This document shows, piece by piece, positions 1-5,077 of a stretch of DNA of 7,280 bases. Origin of the DNA: Commensalibacter papalotli (GTDB taxonomy: Bacteria > Pseudomonadota > Alphaproteobacteria > Acetobacterales > Acetobacteraceae); the NCBI RefSeq assembly GCF_947179115.1, contig NZ_CAMXCI010000012.1:1-7280 (forward strand), read 5' to 3'. How positions within the stretch are numbered: position 1 is the first letter of the stretch; each line of letters starts with the position of its first letter. A program made the translations under genes and the position numbers. The notes beneath the pieces are model-generated. The model made no database searches, was not told the DNA's origin, and saw nothing but the letters and a program-made list of their open reading frames with translations.

Positions 1-6
1 TTAGGT

Positions 7-41
7 AAGCTGTAGCCCTTATTTCTCTAAGGTTACAGCTT
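7..41. repeat. Imperfect hairpin preceding the iterons
   Basis: AAGCTGTA (7-14) pairs with TACAGCTT (34-41). After a small mismatch/bulge the stem continues as CCTTA against TAAGG, leaving a loop of under ten bases. No T-run follows, so it does not look like a terminator. It abuts the first iteron and is duplicated at 7176-7210 because of the circular overlap. It may be a structural or protein-binding element of the origin; its role is unknown. Confidence 0.5.
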
Positions 42-42
42 G

Positions 43-132
43 TTAAATGGAACTTTTTTTCGGTTAAATGGAACTTTTTTTCGGTTAAATGGAACTTTTT
101 TTCGGTTAAATGGAACTTTTTTTCGGTTAAAT
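43..132 (+). repeat. Iteron array: four perfect 21-bp direct repeats plus a partial fifth
   Basis: The unit TTAAATGGAAC, seven T, then CGG is repeated without mismatch at 43-63, 64-84, 85-105 and 106-126, and the first six bases recur at 127-132. The 21-bp period equals two helical turns, which puts every copy on the same DNA face. Such arrays are binding sites for Rep_3 initiators, the family of the adjacent repB. Rep monomers on iterons start replication, and iteron pairing between plasmids limits copy number. This is the plasmid's incompatibility and origin determinant. Confidence 0.93.
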
Positions 133-156
133 CCACAGAAGTAAATTAAAATTATA

Positions 157-185
157 TTGCTCTTTAAACTTATTAGAACTATAAA
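157..185 (+). promoter_or_regulatory. Probable repB promoter
   Basis: TTGCTC (157-162) and TATAAA (180-185) are separated by exactly 17 bp. The -10 matches TATAAT at 5 of 6 positions, while the -35 keeps only the TTG. Transcription would begin near 192, some 30 bases before the repB ATG. Both boxes lie on or beside the left arm of the inverted repeat at 160-212, so whatever binds that repeat would compete with RNA polymerase. Confidence 0.45.
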
Positions 186-212
186 AATTGAAGTTCTAAT
201 AAGTTTAAAGAG
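160..212. promoter_or_regulatory. Operator-like inverted repeat before repB (21-bp arms)
   Basis: The arms 160-180 and 192-212 are perfect reverse complements around an 11-base centre (181-191). The arm contains GAACT, the core also found in each iteron (TGGAACT). In pSC101, pPS10 and related plasmids, Rep dimers bind an inverted repeat sharing part of the iteron and repress rep. The same arrangement is likely here. The right arm ends in AAAGAG, the probable repB ribosome binding site eight bases before the ATG. A transcript starting upstream of the repeat could therefore hide that site in a hairpin, but one starting near 192 could not. Confidence 0.75.
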
Positions 213-220
213 TTTTATAA

Positions 221-928
221 ATGCATAACTTATCTAAAAAAAATATTATCATAGGTAATGCAGTAACAAGAGCTGCTCAAGGATTCAATCTGGCTGAAAA
301 AAGAATTATTTTTGCAGGAATAGCAAAACTAGACGGAAAAAGTACTGAAGTTATATTAACAGCCGAAGAGTATGCAAAAACTTTTAACTTAAGTTTAGAT
401 CTCGCTTATAAACAATTAAAAGATAACGTTGAGAATTTAAGAAAACGATATATTAGTTATCAAATAGTAGATGAAAAAGAAACAATAGCAAAAGCTGCTA
501 TCAATTGGCTCCAAGGATATTTTTATCATAATAAAGAAGGCTATGTTTCTTTCCGATTTAGTGAATACATTTTTCCATATTTATTTGAACTTCAAAGTCA
601 TTTTACTAAATACAAATTACAGCAAGCTTGTGCTTTACGTTCTATTCATTCATGGAGATTATTAGAACTTTTCGAACAACAAAAACAAATAAACAAAGAT
701 GGGTATCGATGGTTAAAAATTTCTATTGATGATTTTAATCATGCCATGGAAGCACCAGAAAGTTATCAAAAAAATTTTAAAAATTTACGAGTTAAAATTA
801 TTGAACCTGCCATAAAAGAATTATCAGAAAAGGATAATTGGATTATCGAATGGAAGGCTATTAAAAATGGAAGAAAAGTTGTAATACTTGAATTTACTTT
901 TTCTCATCATCCAGAAAATTTTTTATAA
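221..928 (+). CDS. repB: Rep_3 family plasmid replication initiator (RepB)
   Basis: This 235-aa initiator would bind the iterons at 43-132, open the origin and recruit the host replisome. The N-terminus (residues 11-36: IGNAVTRAAQ, then FNLAEKRIIFAGIAKL) is the classic opening of the Rep_3 first winged-helix domain. The second domain is marked by SIHSWRLLELFEQ (141-153) and by FKNLRVKIIEPAIKEL (186-201), the conserved region preceding the DNA-reading helix. The length is within the usual 200-320 aa. The ATG at 221 follows AAAGAG with eight bases of spacing. The gene sits directly downstream of the iterons and an operator-like inverted repeat, so self-repression is likely. No clear terminator follows; a lone inverted iteron lies 30 bp past the stop. 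Family assignment is firm; regulation is inferred. Confidence 0.93.
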   Translation: MHNLSKKNIIIGNAVTRAAQGFNLAEKRIIFAGIAKLDGKSTEVILTAEEYAKTFNLSLDLAYKQLKDNVENLRKRYISYQIVDEKETIAKAAINWLQGYFYHNKEGYVSFRFSEYIFPYLFELQSHFTKYKLQQACALRSIHSWRLLELFEQQKQINKDGYRWLKISIDDFNHAMEAPESYQKNFKNLRVKIIEPAIKELSEKDNWIIEWKAIKNGRKVVILEFTFSHHPENFL

Positions 929-958
929 ATACTTCTGAATTATTTTTTAAATATGCAA

Positions 959-979
959 CCGAAAAAAAGTTCCAATTAA
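959..979 (-). repeat. Single inverted iteron downstream of repB
   Basis: The reverse complement of 959-979 matches the 21-bp iteron at 20 of 21 positions, including the CGG end, the seven-T run and GGAAC. The only change is A to T at position 5. It lies 30 bp past the repB stop in the opposite orientation to the main array. RepB should be able to bind it. It could take part in looping or pairing with the main array, or be a remnant of a second origin. Confidence 0.85.
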
Positions 980-1022
980 TTTTTACATCTGAAAATAAAC
1001 CAACTTCAAAGTCGTAACTTTT

Positions 1023-1044
1023 TAAATAAGAAAAAACTTATTTA
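1023..1044. repeat. Small A+T hairpin
   Basis: TAAATAAG (1023-1030) and CTTATTTA (1037-1044) are perfect reverse complements around six A. It lies about 95 bp after the repB stop. With no G+C-rich stem and no T-run after it, a terminator role is weak, though no better candidate exists for repB. Confidence 0.35.
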
Positions 1045-1083
1045 GAATTTGTTTGTTCACGCCATCCAGAAATCAATTCATAA
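1042..1083 (+). pseudogene. Possible remnant of a second rep gene (3' end only)
   Basis: Read in frame, this segment gives LEFVCSRHPEINS and a stop. The intact RepB ends LEFTFSHHPENFL and a stop. Without gaps, 29 of 42 bases agree, including the stop codon and the 10-mer CATCCAGAAA. Upstream the frame is closed by a TAA at 1027-1029, so only the tail would remain. It may be the end of a divergent rep lost by recombination, with the inverted iteron at 959-979 nearby as a second possible trace. The match is short and chance cannot be excluded. Confidence 0.35.
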
Positions 1084-1326
1084 AATATTGTTTTTTAAAA
1101 AGTGAACTTCAAAAAAGGTACATTTATTTTTTTATAAATTGTTAAATGATCTTTAAAAAAAATTATCAATTTTAAAAATCCATCAAATGCACATGAAGAT
1201 TTTGCTAATTCAAAAAGCAAAAAATATGATTGTGTAGTTGTGAACTTTTTAACGTATCGTGACGTAATATTTTAAAATTAAAACTCACTAAAAAGCCCCC
1301 GAAATAATCAAAATTAATAAGCCAAC

Positions 1327-1408
1327 TGCAAGTTCAAGGTATTAAAATGAAAATTGAGACAAAAGTAATACTTTTGTATTACTTTTGGACTTTTAATACT
1401 ATCTTGCA
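1327..1408. repeat. Nested inverted repeat (three stacked stems)
   Basis: Three perfect stems are nested: TGCAAG 1327-1332 with CTTGCA 1403-1408, GTATTAAAA 1339-1347 with TTTTAATAC 1391-1399, and CAAAAGTAATA 1360-1370 with TATTACTTTTG 1377-1387 closing on a six-base loop. The internal gaps are uneven (6 against 3, then 12 against 3 bases). No T-run follows on either side. Such a fold could be a small structured RNA, a single-strand replication signal or a relaxase/recombinase site; nothing here decides between them. Confidence 0.6.
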
Positions 1409-1558
1409 TTAAAATTTTTAGTTCTTTTCCTTAAAATATAACGATTACAAAACAAATTGCTTTTTTGCGTTAGTTGCTTTTGAGAGATGAGGTTTTTGCT
1501 TTTTTAATATCCACGACACCATTTAATTTTTAATCATCATCTACAAGCAAATATGAAC

Positions 1559-1589
1559 CATTTAAAATGGTGTTTAATATTAAACACCA
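1559..1589. repeat. Perfect 22-bp palindrome overlapping a second palindrome
   Basis: Bases 1568-1589 read the same on both strands (half-site TGGTGTTTAAT). They overlap a 13-bp palindrome at 1559-1571 (CCATTT, centre A, AAATGG). ACACCATTTAA, close to the complement of the left half, also occurs at 1516-1526. Uninterrupted 22-bp dyads are typical of dimeric protein sites or small cruciforms. No adjacent gene makes the regulator obvious. Confidence 0.6.
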
Positions 1590-2061
1590 AAGCATAATTG
1601 ATTATTTGTTTTGAAATTAAAAACGACAATTAAACTTTATTGTTTTTTATTTTAAACAATGGCTGTGAAAAATACTTCACTCTTTCCTGAGCAATTAACA
1701 AAAGATCAAACAAAACTAACCTAGCATTTTTTGTTTATTTAGAACGCAACAATTTATCAAACCAACAAAACATAGGCGACAGATCAAGTTTTTTCTTAAT
1801 AATTTTTTAAACCTACTTAGAAAATCAAAATTAGTTTTATAAAAAAATTGATTGATGAATGTATTCGTGTTTGATTTTTTTTGTTGCTCGTATTTGATCG
1901 AGCCAGAAACGCAATAAGGAACACTTCAAAGCAATCATATTGAGCAAAGAGGCTATCAATTGAATTTGCATGAAGACTATAAAAACAATTTACTAAAAGC
2001 TAAAATATCCGTCTAATTTTTAAAATTTTGAACACATTTCAATGTAAAAAATATTTTTTTA

Positions 2062-2092
2062 TTTAATAAACAAACTTCTGAAGTTTATTAAA
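2062..2092 (-). terminator. Weak candidate terminator after the cargo operon
   Basis: TTTAATAAAC (2062-2071) pairs perfectly with GTTTATTAAA (2083-2092), 19 bases past the last cargo stop. On the leftward strand the stem is followed by an A-rich run and then ATTTTTT, so it is not a classic G+C stem plus T-run. It is the best end point I can see for the operon. Confidence 0.3.
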
Positions 2093-2110
2093 CGACCATT
2101 TATTAAAACT

Positions 2111-2551
2111 TTATAATAAAAATCCTATTTGTTCGATTGTTTGTTTTAACGACTCTCTATTAGAAAGCAAATATCCACTAAGCTTTATATCACTTCCCTT
2201 ATAATAAAAAAAATTAAATTCCAATAAGTAAATACTATCTTCTGTAACAACAATAGGACTGAAAGAATGTCTATCTATTTCACATCGTAAAGAAATAATA
2301 CGATTTTCATCATAAAAAAAATAATTACCTTTACCACTATTAATGATCTGCATTAATCCATCATTAAAAATTTTTAATGCATCATAACTAATCACAACAT
2401 CTTTTGACACAAACTTACATTCTTTTTTTTGAAAATAAATATTACAGTTTGTCGTCTCACCAGATTTCCAGCGTTGTTTATCTTCAAAAAATTGAAAAGG
2501 GTCAATTTGTATCAGTTCACATTCACCTTTAATCTCTATTTTTTTTTTCAT
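2111..2551 (-). CDS. Small immunity-like protein, last gene of the cargo operon
   Basis: This 146-aa cytosolic-looking protein has no signal peptide or membrane segment. It begins MKKKIEIKGE and alternates beta-like strands with two helices, ISYDALKIFNDGLMQIIN (54-71) and SNRESLKQTIEQIG (130-143). The pattern, strands ending in a helix after an LSGYLLSNRESL-type turn, recalls WapI-like and other polymorphic-toxin immunity proteins. That is a resemblance of layout, not a clear family match. The next gene upstream ends in a similar way (LEGSLLVSEEALIIFYQEL), so the two may be distant relatives. It starts 25 bases after that gene's stop with a weak ribosome site (GGAAACGTGGA). Its place behind a toxin-like gene is the main reason to suspect immunity. 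Whether it acts on the same toxin or is an orphan is unknown. Confidence 0.55.
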   Translation of the reverse strand: MKKKIEIKGECELIQIDPFQFFEDKQRWKSGETTNCNIYFQKKECKFVSKDVVISYDALKIFNDGLMQIINSGKGNYFFYDENRIISLRCEIDRHSFSPIVVTEDSIYLLEFNFFYYKGSDIKLSGYLLSNRESLKQTIEQIGFLL

Positions 2552-2576
2552 TCCACGTTTCCATATTAAAACTCTA

Positions 2577-3113
2577 TTAAAGTGACACTAATTCTTGATA
2601 AAAAATTATTAATGCCTCTTCTGAAACCAACAAAGAGCCCTCTAATACCAGCGTATCATCACCGTCATCGATATAAAAATTGTCATCATTGTTACCATCA
2701 TCAGTTGGAATATAGTAAGGATCGTAAAAAAGAAATTTAAATAGATAATTTAATGAATTCTCTATCCTTTTACATGTTAAAAAAGCAAAATCAGTTAAAT
2801 GAACTCCCAAACAATAACTATCAATGGCTTTAGGTGACTTTGTAAAACAAAAGGAAAATTTATTTTTAAATTGTTTCATAAACCAAGAATCAACTTTAGA
2901 ATTTAACGTTTCATTAATACGAGCTTTAGACTTATCATTTAATAATGTTTTTAAATCAGATCTAAAAATAGATAAATTTATTGCATTACCATCATTACTT
3001 TTAAACATAAAAAATATATCATCACTGTTATAATAAAAAATATTTTTTATGTTACCAGTATCATTCATCTCAAACTGAAGAGCACCACCATCTTTTCCTC
3101 TAATTTCAATCAT
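2577..3113 (-). CDS. Probable immunity protein for the upstream toxin-like gene
   Basis: This 178-aa acidic protein has no signal or membrane segment. I chose the ATG at 3113 because it shares one base with the toxin's stop (TAATG) and follows a strong GGAGG ribosome site. A GTG at 3134 in the same frame would add seven residues but has no such site. Residues 137-154 are very rich in aspartate. The C-terminus (LEGSLLVSEEALIIFYQELV, 157-176) resembles that of the next gene. A small acidic protein translationally coupled to a larger basic toxin-like protein is the usual arrangement of a polymorphic toxin and its inhibitor. I do not recognise the family, and the inhibitor role comes from context. 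Confidence 0.6.
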   Translation of the reverse strand: MIEIRGKDGGALQFEMNDTGNIKNIFYYNSDDIFFMFKSNDGNAINLSIFRSDLKTLLNDKSKARINETLNSKVDSWFMKQFKNKFSFCFTKSPKAIDSYCLGVHLTDFAFLTCKRIENSLNYLFKFLFYDPYYIPTDDGNNDDNFYIDDGDDTLVLEGSLLVSEEALIIFYQELVSL

Positions 3114-4210
3114 TAATCCCCCCTCCACTGCCACTCTTTATGTTCTTTACTATCATATTCGACCTTACGTGTTGAATTAACATTTTCTTTAAATTGTTTT
3201 ATATCTTTGATATGTGGTTGTTTAAAAATAGTGTTTTTATTATAATCGTTGATCCACTGCCCTATTCTTCCTGACCCCTTCCCATTTGATAGATTGCCAA
3301 GCCTGTTTTCATATACATATTGAAAATGCTTAATCGTCCATGTTCTTTCATCAACAATAACCTCAACTACACGAGGTTTTCCATTTTTAAACACAGTCCC
3401 TACATATGTTTTATACATAAATCCAAAAGCACGATTTGCTGAATCAGGTGTTCTTATCCCATTTCTAATAATATGTTCCAATATTATTTCTGGAATATAT
3501 CTTTGTGGATCTTTCATATGACGCAGTGCTGTTTCTTCAAATTTTAACTTAATTGCTGAAAGACCCATTTTTAATTTTGATCTTAAAACAAAAGTAATTG
3601 GTGCTGCTAATACTGCTTTACTAATTTTAATCTTTGTAGGTGGCCCTTGCTTTCTTCCTTCTTTAATCGCATTTTTAATATCTGTCTGTCTTTTTTTTAG
3701 TATTCTTCTAGCTCGTTTATAAGGCTCAGGAGCTCTTTTTAAAAACTCTCTTTTTCCCATTACACGTGTGTAACGCATCGCATATGGTAAAGCTTCAAGT
3801 AACCCATCAGTAAGAACAATTAACGCAACTTCTTCAGAAGAACCGCCAAACATACCATGATCTTCCTCATCGGAAATAGCGCGACGAAATTTATGATACT
3901 CTTCGGCCTCTTCTGGAGACATTGCGTCAACATCTTTTGCAGTTAATTCATGTTTATATTGACTTACTTCTTTCTCATTAATATCATAAATAAAACTAAT
4001 TTTAAAAAAACCAGATGTAGGATCATATCCAATAGATTCCATATTCTCATACCCGATACACACCCTCGTATTTGGATCAATAATAGGCCTCATACCTTCA
4101 GGTGTTGGATTAAAAGAAAAATAGTCATTTTCTCCCATAGAAGGAGCAGATCCAGTGAAATGATAGGATGGTGGTTCTGTAGGATCATAATTACCTTGAT
4201 ATTCACTCAT
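3113..4210 (-). CDS. Putative polymorphic toxin with nuclease-like C-terminus
   Basis: This is a 365-aa protein from the ATG at 4210, which overlaps the previous stop by eight bases (ATGAGTGA). A TTG at 4237 in the same frame is a poorer start. The N-terminus (1-120) is polar and rich in P, D, E and Y, with no signal peptide. Residues 150-220 are strongly basic (KRAPEPYKRARRILKKRQ). The C-terminal part has RHMKDPQRYIPEIILEHIIRNGIRTP (230-255), FMYKTYVG (264-271) and VVEVIVDERTWTIKHFQYVY (281-300). This layout resembles small BECR-fold RNase toxins, in which a helical His-bearing start leads into a beta-sheet ending in a His strand. R230, H231, H246 and H295 are candidate active-site residues. 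The gene lies between a phage neck-like gene and two immunity-like genes. Toxin identity is inferred; another structural or phage-linked role is possible. Confidence 0.55.
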   Translation of the reverse strand: MSEYQGNYDPTEPPSYHFTGSAPSMGENDYFSFNPTPEGMRPIIDPNTRVCIGYENMESIGYDPTSGFFKISFIYDINEKEVSQYKHELTAKDVDAMSPEEAEEYHKFRRAISDEEDHGMFGGSSEEVALIVLTDGLLEALPYAMRYTRVMGKREFLKRAPEPYKRARRILKKRQTDIKNAIKEGRKQGPPTKIKISKAVLAAPITFVLRSKLKMGLSAIKLKFEETALRHMKDPQRYIPEIILEHIIRNGIRTPDSANRAFGFMYKTYVGTVFKNGKPRVVEVIVDERTWTIKHFQYVYENRLGNLSNGKGSGRIGQWINDYNKNTIFKQPHIKDIKQFKENVNSTRKVEYDSKEHKEWQWRGD

Positions 4211-4808
4211 CTTGTGAATTCTCTTCACCATCTGCAATAAGAGTATTCAGAATAATTTCTTTGGCACTTTCTTCACAAACACCAACTTCTGGATGATATT
4301 CAAAGTAGGCATCTACAGTGCAGGAATCCTCATATTGATCCTCATCATTAATATAATCTTCTTCAATTTTTACGTCGTCACTGTAAAGAGGAAACAAAAT
4401 ATCACTTAACTTCTCAAATTGATCGGTAGCCCAACTATCATTAAAACGTGCTTCAAAGGCTTGACCCATTTCTAAAGCACTAATATTTCCCCCTCCCATA
4501 AAAAGCATACTCATCGTAACCATTGATCTGTACCACAAGATTTTATGTTTATCTGTGTATCTTGTTTCTGTGCTAGAAAGCCTATCCTTTTTAATAACTT
4601 GTAAAATAACGCAAGGAGTTTTAGGAGGTGAAACACGACTATTCATTCCTTTAACGACAGTTAATTTGGCTCCTTTAATTGGAATAGCTTTTTGTAAAAA
4701 CTTTCCAACTAAATCATACATTTCTTGATGTGTTAATTTTTTCAACTTTGGAAACCCTTTATCTTCTGGAGCTTTAGCTATTACTTGAGCTGGTTGATCA
4801 TCGGTCAT
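4203..4808 (-). CDS. Phage neck-terminator (gp12-like) protein
   Basis: This is a 201-aa protein. The family caps the head-to-tail junction in tailed phages. Matching features are a helical start (EMYDLVGKFLQKAIP, 29-43), KGMNSRVSPPKTPCVIL (53-69) where the family has a conserved Arg/Pro-rich loop, the basic RLSSTETRY (76-84), a central beta-sheet segment, and FPLYSDD (139-145) followed by INDEDQYEDSCTVDAYFEY (153-171). The last corresponds to the QYE-x-R-W-x-VD-x-x-x-QY signature, though the usual R-W is S-C here. I chose the ATG at 4808; a GTG at 4820 has no spaced ribosome site, and neither start is strong. No capsid, portal or tail genes accompany it. It may be a captured phage gene acting as an adaptor for the next protein, or simply a remnant moved with it. 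Confidence 0.6.
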   Translation of the reverse strand: MTDDQPAQVIAKAPEDKGFPKLKKLTHQEMYDLVGKFLQKAIPIKGAKLTVVKGMNSRVSPPKTPCVILQVIKKDRLSSTETRYTDKHKILWYRSMVTMSMLFMGGGNISALEMGQAFEARFNDSWATDQFEKLSDILFPLYSDDVKIEEDYINDEDQYEDSCTVDAYFEYHPEVGVCEESAKEIILNTLIADGEENSQDE

Positions 4809-4843
4809 TTGTTTATTCACTTTCTTGATTGGATAGTTTAGAC

Positions 4844-4869
4844 AAAAAAAGACGCAGTTATTGCGTCTT
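4844..4869 (-). terminator. Rho-independent terminator (leftward), proximal
   Basis: On the minus strand AAGACGCA, a five-base loop and TGCGTCTT form an eight-pair stem that runs into seven T. This is a textbook terminator for leftward transcription. It sits only 36-40 bases before the first cargo gene, leaving almost no room for a separate promoter between them. Confidence 0.85.
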
Positions 4870-4907
4870 CATCGAGTTATTCTTTTATTTGTTTAAAATT
4901 TGGTCAT

Positions 4908-4934
4908 AAAAAAACGACCTCAAAATAGGTCGTT
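4908..4934 (-). terminator. Rho-independent terminator (leftward), distal
   Basis: On the minus strand AACGACCT, a six-base loop and AGGTCGTT form an eight-pair stem followed by a run of seven T. It lies 38 bases upstream of the proximal terminator and has the same polarity. Together they would block transcripts entering the cargo operon from the integrase side. Confidence 0.82.
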
Positions 4935-4985
4935 CGAAATCTTTTAAAGATAAAAATATTAATTTAGTTGAAAATATACCACTTT

Positions 4986-4991
4986 TTGACA
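4986..4991 (+). promoter_or_regulatory. Consensus -35 box (TTGACA) before the DNA-binding gene
   Basis: A perfect TTGACA lies about 90 bp before the chosen start at 5078. No good -10 stands at 16-18 bp; TATATT at 5002-5007 is too close and the bases at 5009-5014 match poorly. A short dyad, ATCTTT-T-AAAGAT (4939-4951), lies upstream and could be an operator. The promoter assignment is tentative. Confidence 0.3.
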
Positions 4992-5077
4992 AGAATTTCA
5001 ATATATTAACAAATAAAGACCTATTGACGTTCATTAAACATCATGCAAAGGATAAACTATCTTCAATGAGGTCAATC

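Larger units (their letters stand above)
929..2110. other. Long A+T-rich stretch with no intact gene
   Basis: About 1.2 kb between the 3' ends of repB and the cargo operon lacks a convincing gene on either strand. It holds a lone inverted iteron (959-979), several strong inverted repeats, and open stretches on the plus strand without a good start. These are 1042-1083 (resembles the RepB C-terminus), 1150-1275 (about 41 codons with a protein-like mix of residues), 1659-1724 running by a frameshift into 1721-1810 (start MAVKNTSLFPEQLTKDQ), and 1918-2016 (32 codons). Their spacing and stops suggest decayed genes, but I cannot name any except the rep-like one. The inverted repeats may instead mean the region has a structural role. 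Confidence 0.55.

Noticed and set aside
43..132. CRISPR array
   Set aside because: The 21-bp units follow each other without spacers; they are iterons next to a Rep_3 gene.
2824..3033. Open frame on the plus strand inside the 178-aa immunity-like gene
   Set aside because: It is antisense to a coupled gene with a strong ribosome site, and its residue mix is what A+T-rich antisense gives.
3028..3056. dif-like Xer site (ATAAT ... TTTATGTTA)
   Set aside because: It lies inside a coding region, its arms are mostly A+T symmetry, and the G/C positions of dif arms are missing.
3950..4240. Plus-strand open frame opposite the toxin-like gene
   Set aside because: It is fully antisense to a gene with clear start/stop coupling, has no ribosome site and no recognisable motif.
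2090..4919. AAACGACC at both 2090-2097 and 4912-4919, flanking the cargo like a target-site duplication
   Set aside because: An eight-base match between two 100-bp windows of this composition is expected by chance, the right copy is part of a terminator stem, and no transposase or terminal inverted repeats are present.
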